Source: Rhodamnia argentea (Eukaryota > Streptophyta > Magnoliopsida > Myrtales > Myrtaceae). Taken from it: DNA of 64,000 bases. Position 1 is the first letter of the stretch. Each line of letters begins with the position of its first letter. The stretch is taken from contig NC_063153.1 in the NCBI RefSeq assembly GCF_020921035.1, forward strand, positions 7,502,001 to 7,566,000, read 5' to 3'. The translations under genes and the position numbers were made by a program. Of the stretch, positions 35,717 through 48,449 are shown in pieces. Below the pieces are notes generated by a model. That model was given only the letters and a program-made list of their open reading frames with translations. It was not told the origin of the DNA and did no database searches.

Positions 35717-37660
35717 TTATTTTCTTTTGAATGTCAACTGGGCCCCACAAAATTGGCGGACCCATCCAACAGATCTCCCTCTCTCGCATGGGGTGAGCTC
35801 TATCATGCCAGCGTTGTTTCTACAAGAGTGAAGTTTTACCATGAGCAAGTTTTGAGATTCATTGTCATCGGTGGGGACTTTCTCGAATAGAAAGAGCTTT
35901 TCCTTTAATTTCTCTTGGACCCTATGATATTTCATATCTACATGTTTCGATCGTGAATGCAACACCGGATTTTTGCTAAGATAGATAGCACTCATGCTTT
36001 CACAATATATGATAAACTTATGTTGCTTTGAGTTCTGCTCTTGTAGAAATTTTTGCATCCATAAGAGTTTGTTATCTCCTTCAATGATAGCGATATACTC
36101 TGCTTCAGTCATAGACAAAGCAACTCGATTTTGCAATCTTGATTGCCATGAAATTTCTACCCCTACAAAAGTCATCATATAACCCGATGTGGAATTTCGA
36201 GAATTAATGTTTTCGCCATAATCAGAAATAGCGACTTAACTCAGGCTTTCCACTTTCATAACACAAGCAAAATCTAGAAGTGCCTTCAAGATACCTCAAA
36301 ATCCGTTTCACGGCACTCCAATGCTCTATACCTGGATTTGAGAAAAACTTACTCACAGCACTAACTGCAAGAGCAATATCTCATCTTGTACAAACCATGG
36401 CATACATCAAAATACCCATAGCCAATGCATAATAAGTTTCCGTAATCTCTCCTTTATGTTTCTCACTTATAGGATATATTTTTTTTTTTGGTAAGGAACA
36501 TATCAATGATCTTCCATGAATGATTCAAACTTCATGTACCATTGCCTTGGCACTTGCTTGAGACTATATAAGTTTTTTCTCAACCCGCTTACAAAATGCT
36601 CCTTGCCTTAAACTTCAAAACTCTTCGATTGCTTTATATATATTTCTTCTTCTAAGTTTTCATGAAGAAAAGTTCTATTTGCATCAGATTGTTCGATTTC
36701 TTAATCCAAACTGGCGGCTAACCTAAGAACAACCCGAATAGAAGGTATTTTTACAATTGGTGAAAAGATCTCTTCATAGTCAATTTATTTCTTTTGACAA
36801 AACCCCTTCACAACAAGTCTATCATTGTACTGTGGTTTCAAACTACTTTCTTCCGTCTTTAACTTGTACACCCAATTATTTAAGAGTGTTCTCTTACCCT
36901 TAGGCAACATACAATGACTTGATCTAATCTTGCATGGCTTTATGCTACTCATTCTTTTGATCACATGACATAGCCTCTTCATAATTTTTTGGCTCTCCTG
37001 AATCAATGAGAGCATATAATTAATATTACTGTAAGGGTCACGTTCTCTTGCTGATCTTTTAGCTTGCGGTAGGATCAATTGCTCTTACTCAACCGGCTCA
37101 ACTGGCTCAACGGATTGTTCATGCTCAATTGCTTGTTCTGTCTCAATTATTTCACCTATCTCAACTAAAGAATCAACATTCTTTAAGGACTCACTATATT
37201 CATGATTTCCATGCACTTCTCCTTTGTGATTTCCACCCAATACAACAGAAGGATTTGGGCTGAAACTAACTCAATGTTGAGCTACATTCTTTGGCCTCCA
37301 TGACCTGTCAATGTCTTCAATGGTTTGATGCTCAAAGAACACCACATCTCGACTTCTAATGACTTTCTTTGCAGCTAGACACCATAACCTATAGCCAAAC
37401 TCTTTATGTCCATAATCCAAGACGATACACTGCTTATACTTGTCATCAAGTTTGGATCTTTCATCTCTTGGCACATGCACGAATGCTCGGCAATAGAACA
37501 CTTTCGGATAACTATAAGAAACATCTTTCGCACTCCATACTCTTTGCATAACATCTCCCTTATGAAGAATTGGTGGAGAAAGGTTTTTCAAGTCTATTGC
37601 TTTTCTCAATGCTTTACCCCTGAATGACTTAAGCAACTTTGCATGAGAAAGCATACACCA
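35717..37660 (-). mobile_element. Degraded Ty1/copia retrotransposon (copia relic 2), pol region
   Basis: Minus-strand pieces in copia order. Integrase C-terminal part (37654-37271): RAFVHVPRDERSKLDDKYKQ and EFGYRLWCLAAKKVIRSRDV. Reverse transcriptase start (37080-36785, WVYKLKTEESSLKP) and a middle fragment (about 36600-36530, GLRKNLYSLKQVPRQWYMKF). The region before RNase H is around 36460-36250, and RNase H is at 36178-35790 (VALSMTEAEYIA, YCESMSAIYLSKNPV, HSRSKHVDMKYHRV). Stops and frameshifts separate them, and the YVDD catalytic segment appears deleted near 36490. gag, protease and the integrase core are missing. Non-functional relic. Confidence 0.85.
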
Positions 37661-37718
37661 AATTCAATCATTAATTAATATAATGCGAAAATGATAAGGA
37701 GACAAAAGTAAAAGTAGA

Positions 37719-37945
37719 ACCAAAGTTTTACGTGGTAAACGCCCTAATGGAAAAATCAGGATGGCCCAAAGCTTCAACTAATCAACAAGAATAGTAGCAT
37801 ACATAAAAGGTTTCTTCTCTAATCACACACTAGAGGCTTAACATTAATAATACAACATTATATAATGACTACAAAGGGGGATTAATACAAATGGAGAAAG
37901 AAAATTTCTTGAGATAGTCACCAAACACCGGAACAAATTGGGGGT
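37719..37945 (-). repeat. LTR-like repeat, right copy, of copia relic 2
   Basis: Aligns with 35229-35440 (AGTTTTACGTGGTAAACGCCC, GGATGGCCCAAAG, ACAATACAACAT-like words). It abuts the integrase fragment, so the 5' internal part of the element has been deleted or rearranged. Confidence 0.5.
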
Positions 37946-37967
37946 CCCATCGATCAACCATCGGCTT

Positions 37968-37980
37968 TGATACCATCTAT
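37968..37980 (-). other. Copia-type primer-binding-site-like sequence
   Basis: Read on the minus strand the site is close to GGTATCAAAGCCG, one base off the usual copia initiator-Met-tRNA primer site (TGGTATCAGAGC core). The plus strand then reads TATTGGGAGTGTGCAAC, which would be an LTR end. It probably belongs to a second decayed element to the right. Confidence 0.4.
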
Positions 37981-38351
37981 TGGGAGTGTGCAACAGAAGT
38001 CCGTTATCTTCACCTGGGGAGATCGCCGCGAGGAAGCCGAAGTCCAAACCTATTAACATATCCAGTGGATCTACGTTCACTTAAAAACTTAAGCCAACGA
38101 TTTATGGACCAACTAGGATATGCTAACTGCTCAACATCGTATTGATTTTTCATTGTGGGACTTCTTTAAGACAATTCACACGTGCATCCTAACAAATGGA
38201 GAAGGGATTTGTGTACCTGATTTGTAATACATCGTTCTTGATGTGGGATAACGACGATCCAAAACTCAAGCACTTCTCTTCTATCACTAGCTCATTGAGA
38301 CTGCCCCTACAACACAATCTTATGACTGTTCCTTATGTGAGGTTGATTGTG
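37981..38351. other. Repeat-derived DNA left of the tandem duplication
   Basis: Has LTR-like words (TATTAACATATCCAGTGGA, ACTTAAGCCAACGATT, GACTTCTTTAAGACAATTC) that resemble a stretch inside each duplicated unit at about 39540-39700. No gene is seen. Confidence 0.35.
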
Positions 38352-41300
38352 CATTACGATTATTGGAGAGAATTGAACACTATTTATATAGACAGGCCCT
38401 CTCATCACTAGATGGGCTCAACTCGGCCCACACAAATCAGGCTCATATTAGACTGATTAAGAATTTTTATATCTTTCTTTTGTTAAGCCAATTCCATATG
38501 ATGGTAATTACAATCTAAATTAATGTCACCCATATTGGGAAAATTGTTACATACTCTTCCATTACTTTGCCAAATATGTACCTAGAGGCCTCGGAAGGGT
38601 ACTTTTGGTCCACCCATAGGTATAAAATGTCTATCAAGTGGGTTAGAGAGTATTTTAATTCGGATGTGCATTTGATGTAAAGTATCCGTAACCCGCCATT
38701 CAAAGGAATGATTAGAGAAAATTTCTTCCAGCCAATTTCTCAATGGCAGATCATTATCAACACCGACAACAAGAGATGCAAGAAATCATGACAATGTACT
38801 CAAATTTGTTATATATAGGCTATGAATAGATTATGCCTGCGAAAGTAATGCAACTGAAATAAATATAACGAGTTTCCCACATAACAAAGACTTGCTTGCG
38901 GAGCCAACCAGCCCCCATGGAGTGAGTAGATCAGCGAATGGTCAGGTGACAAAAACGTAATCCTTACTCATGGTAAATGAGCCAAACATCTGAAAAATTT
39001 TCATGGCTGCATAATCTGGATGGGTGGACCAAATCAAACCTAGGGAGGCCGGTCGTCCCACCACGTGGTCCGTGGGTCCTTGACCAAGTCAAGGGACAAG
39101 ACCCATCGCCTTCCTCATCGTCCTATCATATTGGACTACGATGAAGGCACGCTGTTGAATGTTCAACAACGTTAGCATGTGGCTTCTTGTTTGACTACGG
39201 TGATGTGGTGCCTTTTTGCCCCCCTTTATTAAGTAATCTTCACGCAGGAAGGCACATTGGTTTTCAGAGACTTAAGAAGAAGCAATTGGATATTAGCCAG
39301 GCTGGTTATCGGACAGATATTTGGCAATTTAGAGATTTCGATTTGGAGGAAGCATAGCTTCAAGAAAGCACCTAGATACCTTAAAGGTACTTGAAACATT
39401 CAAACATCCGGTTATCTGGCAGATATTTGGAAGTTCGCTTTATGATCTTGATCGCACACTCTAGTTCGCATTCGATCGATTCGCCTTATCTCGGTTATCG
39501 ATAGGTACTCAAAGCGTGATAACTTCATATAGAGCCCAAATTCGAATCTGTTAACATAATTAGTTGAACTCACCCCCAATCAAAATCTTAAGTGAGTTAT
39601 GAGATAAGTAACGCATATTAGCTATTTCAAACCCCACCCACACTCCAATGTTTGACTTTTTCTAAGACAACTCAGGCATGTATATCAATATAAACTTAAT
39701 CACAACCTATTTTTGCAGGTCTAGAAGAACTTGATCCACCAAGAACATTTGCCGATAGGTTCAAGACATGCTTAGTGAGCATATTGGAATGTATTCGCAA
39801 TCGCAAGCTTTCCTTGCTTTGATCACCAATCCCATGATAATTTAACTCCCTAGTTTGGCCGGAAAACTATATTTCAGCTCAGAAGCAAAATCCTGTTTAA
39901 TGATAGCCAATGGCATTGAACCTCACTTTACATAAATGAACGCATTTAACATCTTTATTAGTATCCAAAAAAACTAGTTGAAATTCAAACAACTTTGTTT
40001 GAAACCTAAATCACAAAATCAAATCGAGAATCATAGAGACTTACTTTCTTCTCTCATCTTCCCCATGAATGGCTTGACACATAGAGGCCGTGATTGTGCA
40101 GATCATTGGTCAAAGATAGTTTTCGACGATCTTCTATTTAAGATTCATCCGTAACAAAAGTATGTTCGATAGTTCGGATCGTGATAGAGCTCCAACAATT
40201 CATCCGCCATCACTCACTTTGTAACATAGAAAGTTTATCAGATCATTAGTCAATGTCCCCTGCATATGGATTGACTATTTGGTTAGAAACAACAACTAGG
40301 AGAGAAAAGTAAAACAACCAAAAGATCCTAATCGAGGGAGTAAAAGCATATTGATAGCAAAGTAGCATGTTCTTTGTAAGACAAGATGACGTTGAGGGGC
40401 ACCATATCCCACCTTCCACCTCAAGTTCATTTGTCACATCCGGCCTGATTTAATAACTAGTTCCGCTCAAATACGCTAATTCCTAATCCGACCTTTCCTC
40501 TACAGCCACAAATCGACCCTGGCATATCTTCTCAACTGTAAAAATGGCCTTCCAATTTTGGTATTTAACCCCTCACGTTGTCGACTAGGGTGCCACAGAG
40601 GCATTTCAATGGAGATTTAACGGCCCTGTCTGCAGATTTTTAACGAAAGGACCAATATGAGTTAAAATAGTATACGGTTCAAGAACTTAATTGGCCCAAA
40701 AAAATGAAGACCCAATGGAACATTGTACAAAAGTTCAAGATCTACTTGTGCCTTTATTCCTCTATTTATACCGTAGACTTTCAGTTTGTACCTATTGAGT
40801 CTATACGATTAATTTTGGCCGGAAATCGCTCACATGAATACTAGTAGTCCTAGGTGGCACTACCGATGTTGACTTGGATAAATTTTACATATTTTAGAAA
40901 TTTTTTTCTGAATTTTTTTTATTTTATTCTTTTTCTTTTCTCTTTTTATTTGCTTTGTGGCTAGCAAGCCGTCTAATAAGTAAGGCTTATTACTATATCA
41001 ATAACAAACCAAAAATTAACAATAGAAGACATTTGCTTATTAGCTCCCGTTACTCTCAACGAAATAACTAAAATATCTTCCTACAATGAATTTGGATAAC
41101 ATCTTATTATCGGAATAGAATGTCGACAGTTAAGGAGAGATCACCAGTTCGGTTATGAAATGATAATCTCATAATTAAATAAACGTGCTGTGTCTAAGCT
41201 GGCTTTATTGGGCTTACATTACAAACAAGTAGTGAAATAATTCCTCATGCACCATCATCTTCACGTCTCATTCCAAAATCAAATCCGGCACAACACGTCA

Positions 41301-42100
41301 ATGACAAATTACTTGGATTCTTAATGAGGTGGTAGCCCATGAATGGGGCAGTGAAAGCGCACCGGACGCATCAAAAGAGACCCAAAAATAAAAAAATAAA
41401 AGATGGAAGAAAGTATAACAAAGGATTGTCCTTTTAAGGGAGAATCGCACTCATTACTATTAATCTCAATTATTGTCCAAGAGATGCTACAATGACTAAT
41501 TCAATCTTAAACATGTCCAAAAGATGCTACAGCTACTAATTCAATTTTAAATACTTCACTCGGCTAGTTTAGTTTTAAACTCTTTTTTTCGGTTGTTGTC
41601 AAAATGGGACAGTCTTATCTTTCGATTCCTTTCCTTTTTTTCTTCAACGAAATAGTTCTCCTCTTCTCCATGCCCACAACCAAAAGATTTTGATCTTGTT
41701 CCTTCTCTGTTCCCTCAAATAGTGGAGCGCATGAGGACATCATGGGCAATTATATCAATCTCTTCCATTTGCAAAAAGTTAAATGATATATAGGTCGATT
41801 TTTCTCCAATTTTGCTCTTAATAAATCAGTTTTCCAATTTAGCAATCACGTTATGAGTTTCAGCCATTATATGAGACTAGAAGGCTTGGTCGAATTCCCA
41901 GAACCTCGCTGAACTAGCCCAACTAGAATGCAATTCATGTGGGCTTATTACTATTAAAAGAAAATGCTCATAATATGCATATTTAACAATATTTTTGTTT
42001 AGGCATCGACGTGGATTCCTATTTTTTTTTTTTTTTCTGTTGTGGGTAGGGACGCCCTCGCCTAGTGCTGGCAAGGGTCAGCCGATGGCCCTTGGCGAGC

Positions 42101-42104
<4 letters not shown>

Positions 42105-42148
<44 letters not shown>
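42105..42148. repeat. (GA)n microsatellite, unit 1
   Basis: About 22 AG dinucleotides, roughly 850 bases upstream of the truncated terpene synthase exon 1. The equivalent tract in unit 2 is at 47553-47597. Confidence 0.9.
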
Positions 42149-42151
<3 letters not shown>

Positions 42152-42900
42152 CATAAAAGAGAAGAGAAAAGAAACGAAAACCTAGAGAACTATAAGAAAC
42201 CCAAATAATTATTAAAATATTATTAACAACATCAACATTAGTGCCGACCGTGCCTCGTAGGATGGCCGACTTTCACTTTGGTGATTTGAGGCAAAAATTG
42301 TCTAGATGGACTCAAATGGTACCAAAGTAAAAAAGTTTAGGAGTAAATTGTCCAAGTAAAAAATTTATGACTAAATTGGCATCAATGCATTAGATTTAAG
42401 ACTTTTTTGATACTTTTTCCCCATAGTAAATGGTTACCTTTTTCAAGCTATGCTGTCAACCAAGGAAGGTCCGGCAATCTTGAATTGACAATGCATAGAC
42501 AAGACTAATCATTTGTCGGGAACATGAAGAATCAATCTCGAGCACGAAAGACGGGAGGGTTTGCTTTTTGTCTCTGTGCCAATAATCTTAGTTCTAGAAT
42601 ATAACAAGAATTAAAAAGAAAAAAGGCATACCGGTCCGGCTTGGTTCCGCATCTAAAACCGAGAATCGGACTAGGTATTGCCGATTCCGAATTTTGGGAA
42701 TCGGGAATTGGATCGGTTCCCCCGAGAACACCTAGAAAAGCCTAATTAAGTTAAATTTGGAGAGAGAGAGAGAGCAGTCCCTATTTCTATTGCCGCATTC
42801 ATGAAACATCCAACTTTTGTAAAGTACCACGTGAATAATGTGTTTTAAGAAAAATAAACCTTTTACCTTTTCTGTTCCTCCGACATAGGATGCTATAGCC

Positions 42901-42908
42901 TATAAAAA
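42901..42908 (+). promoter_or_regulatory. TATA box of the truncated terpene synthase
   Basis: TATAAAAA about 90 bases upstream of the exon 1 ATG, duplicated with the unit. The fragment may still be transcribed. Confidence 0.5.
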
Positions 42909-42997
42909 AAAAATCCATTAATAAGGTTTCGACACTCATAGAGAAATTTCATCTATATTTGTCCAGTCCCCTAAATCTTGAAACTAGCGCAACAGAA

Positions 42998-43727
42998 ATG
43001 TCTCTTCAGATTTCGGCAAGCCACGTCTCTGAACGCCGATCAGCAAAGTTTCATCCAGGCATATGTGGGGATTATTTTCTCAAATATGCTTCTAACTCCA
43101 ACTCCATGGTAGCATTTAACCTATTCCTTTTCTTGGATTATGTTCGGATTTTCTTTTCTTTGATCGTTATGTTTTCTGAGAACTAAGAGCATAGACCATA
43201 ATAATCTTGAACTAATGGGCACCATCCGACAGCATTTGATAATTTCTATGTGAACCTTGTGGCATGCACATACGACTTAACAAATTTAGAAAGAATTTAT
43301 CCTCTATGAATAAAACAAGTTAGGATGGCATAAATTTTAGGTAATTTCAATTTATATTAAATATCGTGGTCAATTGGGTCATAGGCTGCCTAGTATAATT
43401 ATTGCATTCGTACAGTTTATGTCCTTTTATTATCTTTTCCAACTTTCTTGTAGAGTTCTCCTGTCAAAGCAGAGGATCCAATCGAGAGATTGAAAGGAGA
43501 CGTGAGGAAGATGTTGACAGAGGCTATGGATAAGCCTTCCCAGAAGTTGAACTTAATCGACCAGACCCAACGCTTGGGAATTGCCCATCATTTTGAAATT
43601 GAGATAAATCCGTAGCTGGAACAAATCGACAAAAGCTATTTTGAATGCGACTTTGGCGATGGTGACCTACACACGGTCGCTCTTTTATTTCGATTGTTGC
43701 GACAACAAGGTTACATAGTTTCAAGTG
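42998..43727 (+). pseudogene. Truncated terpene synthase (exons 1-2 only)
   Basis: Exon 1 (42998-43108) and exon 2 (43454-43727) correspond to the first two exons of the intact gene at 48450. Lesions visible here: the Trp of the RRx8W motif is Cys (FHPGIC versus FHPGIW); TAG at 43613-43615 where the intact copy has CAG (Gln); and the exon 2 donor GT is changed to AT at 43728. Exons 3-7, including the DDxxD active site, are absent because the duplication ended in intron 2. It cannot encode an enzyme. Confidence 0.93.
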
Positions 43728-46700
43728 ATACGAAATGTTCTAAATCTCATTAATCAATTAGTTGGCCACATTATATTGCAGACAGCGGTTTGCTAGTCCA
43801 TTACGATTAGAGGAGAGAATTGAACACTATTTATACAGCCAGACCCTCTCATCACCAGATGGGCTCAACTCAGTCCACACAAATTAGGCTCATGTTAGAC
43901 TGATTAAGAATCTTTATATCTGTCTTTTATTAGGCTAATTCCATAAGATGGTAATTACAATCTGAATTAATGTCGCCCACATTGGGAAAACTGTTACATA
44001 CTCTTCCATTAGTTTGCCAAATATGTACCTAGAGGCCTCGGAAGGGTACTTTTGATCCACCCATAGGCATAAAATGCCTATCTAGTGGGTTAGAGAGTAT
44101 TTTAATTCAGATGTGCATTTGATTTAAAGTATCCGTAACCTGCCATTCAAAGGAATGATTAGAGAAAATTTCTTCCAGCCAATTTCTCAATGACAGACCA
44201 TTATCAACACTGACAACAAGAGATGCAAGAAATCATGACAATGTACTCGAATTTGTTATATATAGGTTATGAATAGATTATGCCTGTGAAAGTAATGCAA
44301 CTGAAATAAATTTAACGAGTTTGCCGCATGACAAAGACTTGCATGCGGAGCCAACCAGTCCCCATGGAGTGAGTAGATCGGTGAATGGTCAGCTGACAAA
44401 AACTTAATCCTTACTCAAGGTAAACGACCCAAACATCTGAAAACTTTTCAAGGTTGCATAATCTGGACGGGTGGACTGAATCAAACCTAGGCAGGCCAGT
44501 CGTCCAACCACATGGTCTGTGGGTCCTTGACAGAGTCAAGGGACAAGACCCATTGCCTTCCTCATCGTCCCATCATGTTGGACTACGATGAAGGCACACT
44601 GTTGAATGTTCAACAATGTTAGCATGTGGCTTCTTCTTCAACTACGGTGATCTGTGGTGCCTTTTTGCCCCCCTTTATTAAGTTATCTTCATGCAGGAAG
44701 GCACACTGGTTTTCAGAGACTTAAGAAGAAGCAATTGGATATTAGCCAGGCTGGTTATCGGACAGATATTTGGCAATTTAGAGATTTCGATTTGGATGAA
44801 GCAAAGCTTCAAGAGAGCACCTAGATACCTTAAAGGTACTTGAAACATTCAAACATCTGATTATCTGACAGATATTTGGAAGTTCGCTTTATGATCTTGA
44901 TCGCACGCTCTAGTTCGCATCCGATCGATTTGCCTTATCTAGTTATTCGATGGGTACTCGAAGCGTGATAACTTCATATATAGCCCAAATTCGAATCTGT
45001 TAACATAATTAGTTGAACTCACCCTCAATCAAAATCTTAAGTGAGTTGTGAGATAAGTAACACATATTAGCTCTTTCAAACTCCACCCACACTCCGATGT
45101 TTGACTTTTTCTAAGACAACTCAGACATGTATATCAATATAAACTTAATCGCAACCTATTTTTGCAGGTCTAGAAGAACTTGATCTGCCAAGAACATTTG
45201 CAGATAGGTTCAAGACGTGCTTAGTGAGCATATTGGAATGTATTCGCAATCGCGAGCTTTCCTTGCTTTGATCACCAATCCCATGATAATTTAACTCACT
45301 AGTTTGGCCAGAAAGCTATATTTCAGCTCAGAAGCGAAATCTTGTATAATAACAGCCAATGGCATTGAACCTCACTTTTCATAAATGAACGCAGTTAACA
45401 TCTTTATTGGTATCCAAAAAGACCAGTTGAAATTCAAACAACTTTGTTTAAACCTAAATCCCAGAATCAAATCAAGAATCACAGAGACTTACTTTCTCCT
45501 CTCATCTTCCCCATGAATGGCTTGACACATAGAGGCCGTGATCGTGCAGATCATTAGTCAAAGATAGTTTTCGACGATCATCTACTTAAGATTCATCCGT
45601 AACAAAAGTATGTCCGATAGTTCGGATCGTGATAGAGCTCCAACAATCCATCCGCCATCACTCACTTTGTAACATAGAAAGTTTATCAGATCATTAGTCA
45701 ATGTCCCCTGCATATGGATTGACTATTTGGTTAGAAACAACAACTAGGAGAGAAAAGTAAAACAACCAAAAGATCCTAATCGAGGGAGTAAAAGCATATT
45801 GATAGCAAAGTAGCATGTTCTTTGTAAGACAAGATGACGTTGAGGGGCACCATATCCCACCTTCCACCTCAAGTTCATTTGTCACATCCGGCCTGATTTA
45901 ATAACTAGTTCCGCTCAAATACGCTAATTCCTAATCCGACCTTTCCTCTACAGCCACAAATCGACCCTGGCATATCTTCTCAACTGTAAAAATGGCCTTC
46001 CAATTTTGGTATTTAACCCCTCACGTTGTCGACTAGGGTGCCACAGAGGCATTTCAATGGTGATTTAACGGCCCTGTCTGCAGATTTTTAACGAAAGGAC
46101 CAATATGAGTTAAAATAGTATACAGTTCAAGAACTTAATTGGCCCAAAAAAATGAAAACCCAAGGGAACATTGTACAAAAGTTCAAGATCTACTTGTGCC
46201 TTTATTCCTCTATTTATAACGTAGACTTTCAGTTTGTACCTATCGAGTCTATACGATTAATTTTGGCCGAAAATCGCTCACATGAATGCCAGTCGTCCTA
46301 GGTGGCACTACCGATGCTGACTTGGATAAATTTTACATATTTTACAAAAAAATTTCTGAATTTTTTTTATTTTATTCTTTTTATTTTCTCTTTTTATTTG
46401 CTTTGTGGCCAGCAAGCCGGCTAATAAGTAAGGCTTATTACTATATCAATAACAAACCAAAAATTAACAATAGAAGACATTTGCTTATTGGCTCCCGTTA
46501 CTCTCAATGAAATAACTAAAATATCTTCCTACAATGAATTTGGATAACATCTTATTATCGGAATAGAATGTCGACAGTTAAGGAGAGATCACCAGTTCGG
46601 TTATGAAATGATAATCTCATAATTAAATAAACGTGCTGTGTCTAAGCTGGCTTTATTGGGCTTACATTACAAACAAGTAGTGAAATAATTCCTCATGCAC

Positions 46701-47550
46701 CATCATCTTCACGTCTCATTCCAAAATCAAATCCGGCACAACACGTCAATGACAAATTACTTGGATTCTTAATGAGGTGGTTGCCCATGGATGGGGCAGT
46801 GAAAGCACACCGGACGCATCAAAAGAGACCCAAAAATAAAATAAAAAATAAAAAATGGAAGAAAGTCTAACAAAGGATTGTCCTTTAAGGGAGAATCGCA
46901 CTCATTACTATTAATCTCAATTATTGTCCAACAGATGCTACAACGACTAATTCAATCTTAAACATGTCCAAATGATGCTACAACGACTAATTCAATCTTA
47001 AACGCTTCACTCGGCTAGTTTAGTTTTAAACTCTTTTTTTCGGTTGTTGTCAAAATTGGACAGTCTTATCTTTCGATTCCTTTCCTTTTTTTCTTCAACG
47101 AAATAGTTCTCTTGCCCATGCCCACAACCAAAAGATTTTGATCTTGTTCCCTCTCTGTTTCCTCAAATAGTGGAGCGCATAAGGACATCATGGGCAACTA
47201 TATCAATCTCTTCTATTTGCAAAAAATTAAATGATATATAGCTTGATTTTTCTCCAATTTTGCTCTTAATAAATCAGTTTTCCAATTTGGCAATCACGTT
47301 ATGAGTTTCGGCCATTATACGAGACTAGAAGGCTTGGTCGAATTCTCAGAACCTCGCTGAACTAGCCCAGCTAGAACGCAATTCATGTGGGCTTATTACT
47401 ATTAAAAGAAAATGCTCACAATATGCATATTTAACAATATTTTTGTTTAGGCATCGACATGGACTCTTTTTTTTTTTTTTTCTATTGAGGGCAGGGACGC
47501 CCTCGCCCAGTGCTGGTAAGGGTTGGTCGATGGCCCTTGACGAGCCCTCG

Positions 47551-47552
<2 letters not shown>

Positions 47553-47597
<45 letters not shown>
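47553..47597. repeat. (GA)n microsatellite, unit 2
   Basis: About 22 AG dinucleotides in the upstream region of the intact terpene synthase. Counterpart of 42105-42148. Confidence 0.9.
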
Positions 47598-47599
<2 letters not shown>

Positions 47600-48352
47600 A
47601 AGAACATAAAAGAAAAGAGAAAAGAAAAGAAAACCTAGAGAACTATAAGAAACCCAAATAATTATTAAATATTATTAACAACGTCAACATTAGTGCCGAC
47701 CGTGCCTTGTAGGATGGCTGACTTTCACTTCGGTGATTTGAGGCAAAAATTGTTTAGATGGACTCAAATGGTACCAAAGTAAAAATGTTTACGACTAAAT
47801 TGTTCAAGTAAAAAGTTTATGACTAAATTAGTATCAATGCAATAGGTTTAGGACTTTTGTGATACTTTTTCCCTAGAGTAAATGGTTGCCCTTTTCAAGC
47901 TATGTTGTCAACCAAGGAAGGTCCAACAATCTTGAATTGGCAATGCATACACAAGACCAATCATTTGTCTGGAACATGAAGAACCAATCTTGAGCACGAA
48001 AGACTGGAGGGGTTTGCTTTTATCTCTGTGCCAATAATCTTAGTTCTAGAAGATAAAAAGAATTAAAAAGAAAAAAGGCGTACCGGTCCGGTTTGGTTCC
48101 GCACCTGAAACCGAGAATCGGACTAGGTATTGCCGATTCTGAATTTTGGGAATCAGGAATTGGATCGGTTCCATGAGAACACCTAGAAAAGCCCAATTAA
48201 GTTAAATTTGGAGAGAGAGAGAGAGAGCAGTCCCTATTTCCATTGCCGCATTCATGAAACATCCAACTTTTGTAAAGTACCACGTGAATAACGTGTTTTG
48301 AGAAAAATAAACCTTTTGCCTTTTCTGTTCCTCCGACATAGGATGCTGTAGC

Positions 48353-48360
48353 CTATAAAA
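48353..48360 (+). promoter_or_regulatory. TATA box of the terpene synthase
   Basis: CCTATAAAAA about 90 bases before the ATG at 48450, a normal distance for a plant promoter with a short leader. Confidence 0.6.
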
Positions 48361-48449
48361 AAAAACCCATTAATAAGGTTTCGACACTCACAGAGAAATT
48401 TCATGTATATTTGTCCAGTCACTTCAATCTTGAAACTAGCGAAACAGAA

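Larger units (their letters stand above)
38352..43798 (+). repeat. Tandem segmental duplication, unit 1 (5,447 bp)
   Basis: Matches 43799-49251 essentially end to end in the same orientation. Offsets between equivalent landmarks are 5,447-5,453 bases (for example the CATTACGATTA start, a 63-codon frame at 40246 versus 45694, a GA tract, a TATA box, terpene synthase exons 1 and 2). Differences are scattered substitutions and small indels. The unit holds about 4.6 kb of terpene synthase upstream sequence plus its first two exons. Each boundary lies at a CATT word. Confidence 0.95.

Noticed and set aside
35464..35730. Plus-strand open frame rich in Phe/Leu, resembling a membrane protein
   Set aside because: It is a translation of a T-rich low-complexity tract in the copia relic.
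40246..40437. A 63-codon minus-strand frame perfectly repeated at 45694-45885, looking like a conserved small gene
   Set aside because: It lies inside the tandem duplication in a patch where all bases are identical, so identity reflects copying, not protein conservation. No family or codon signature is seen.
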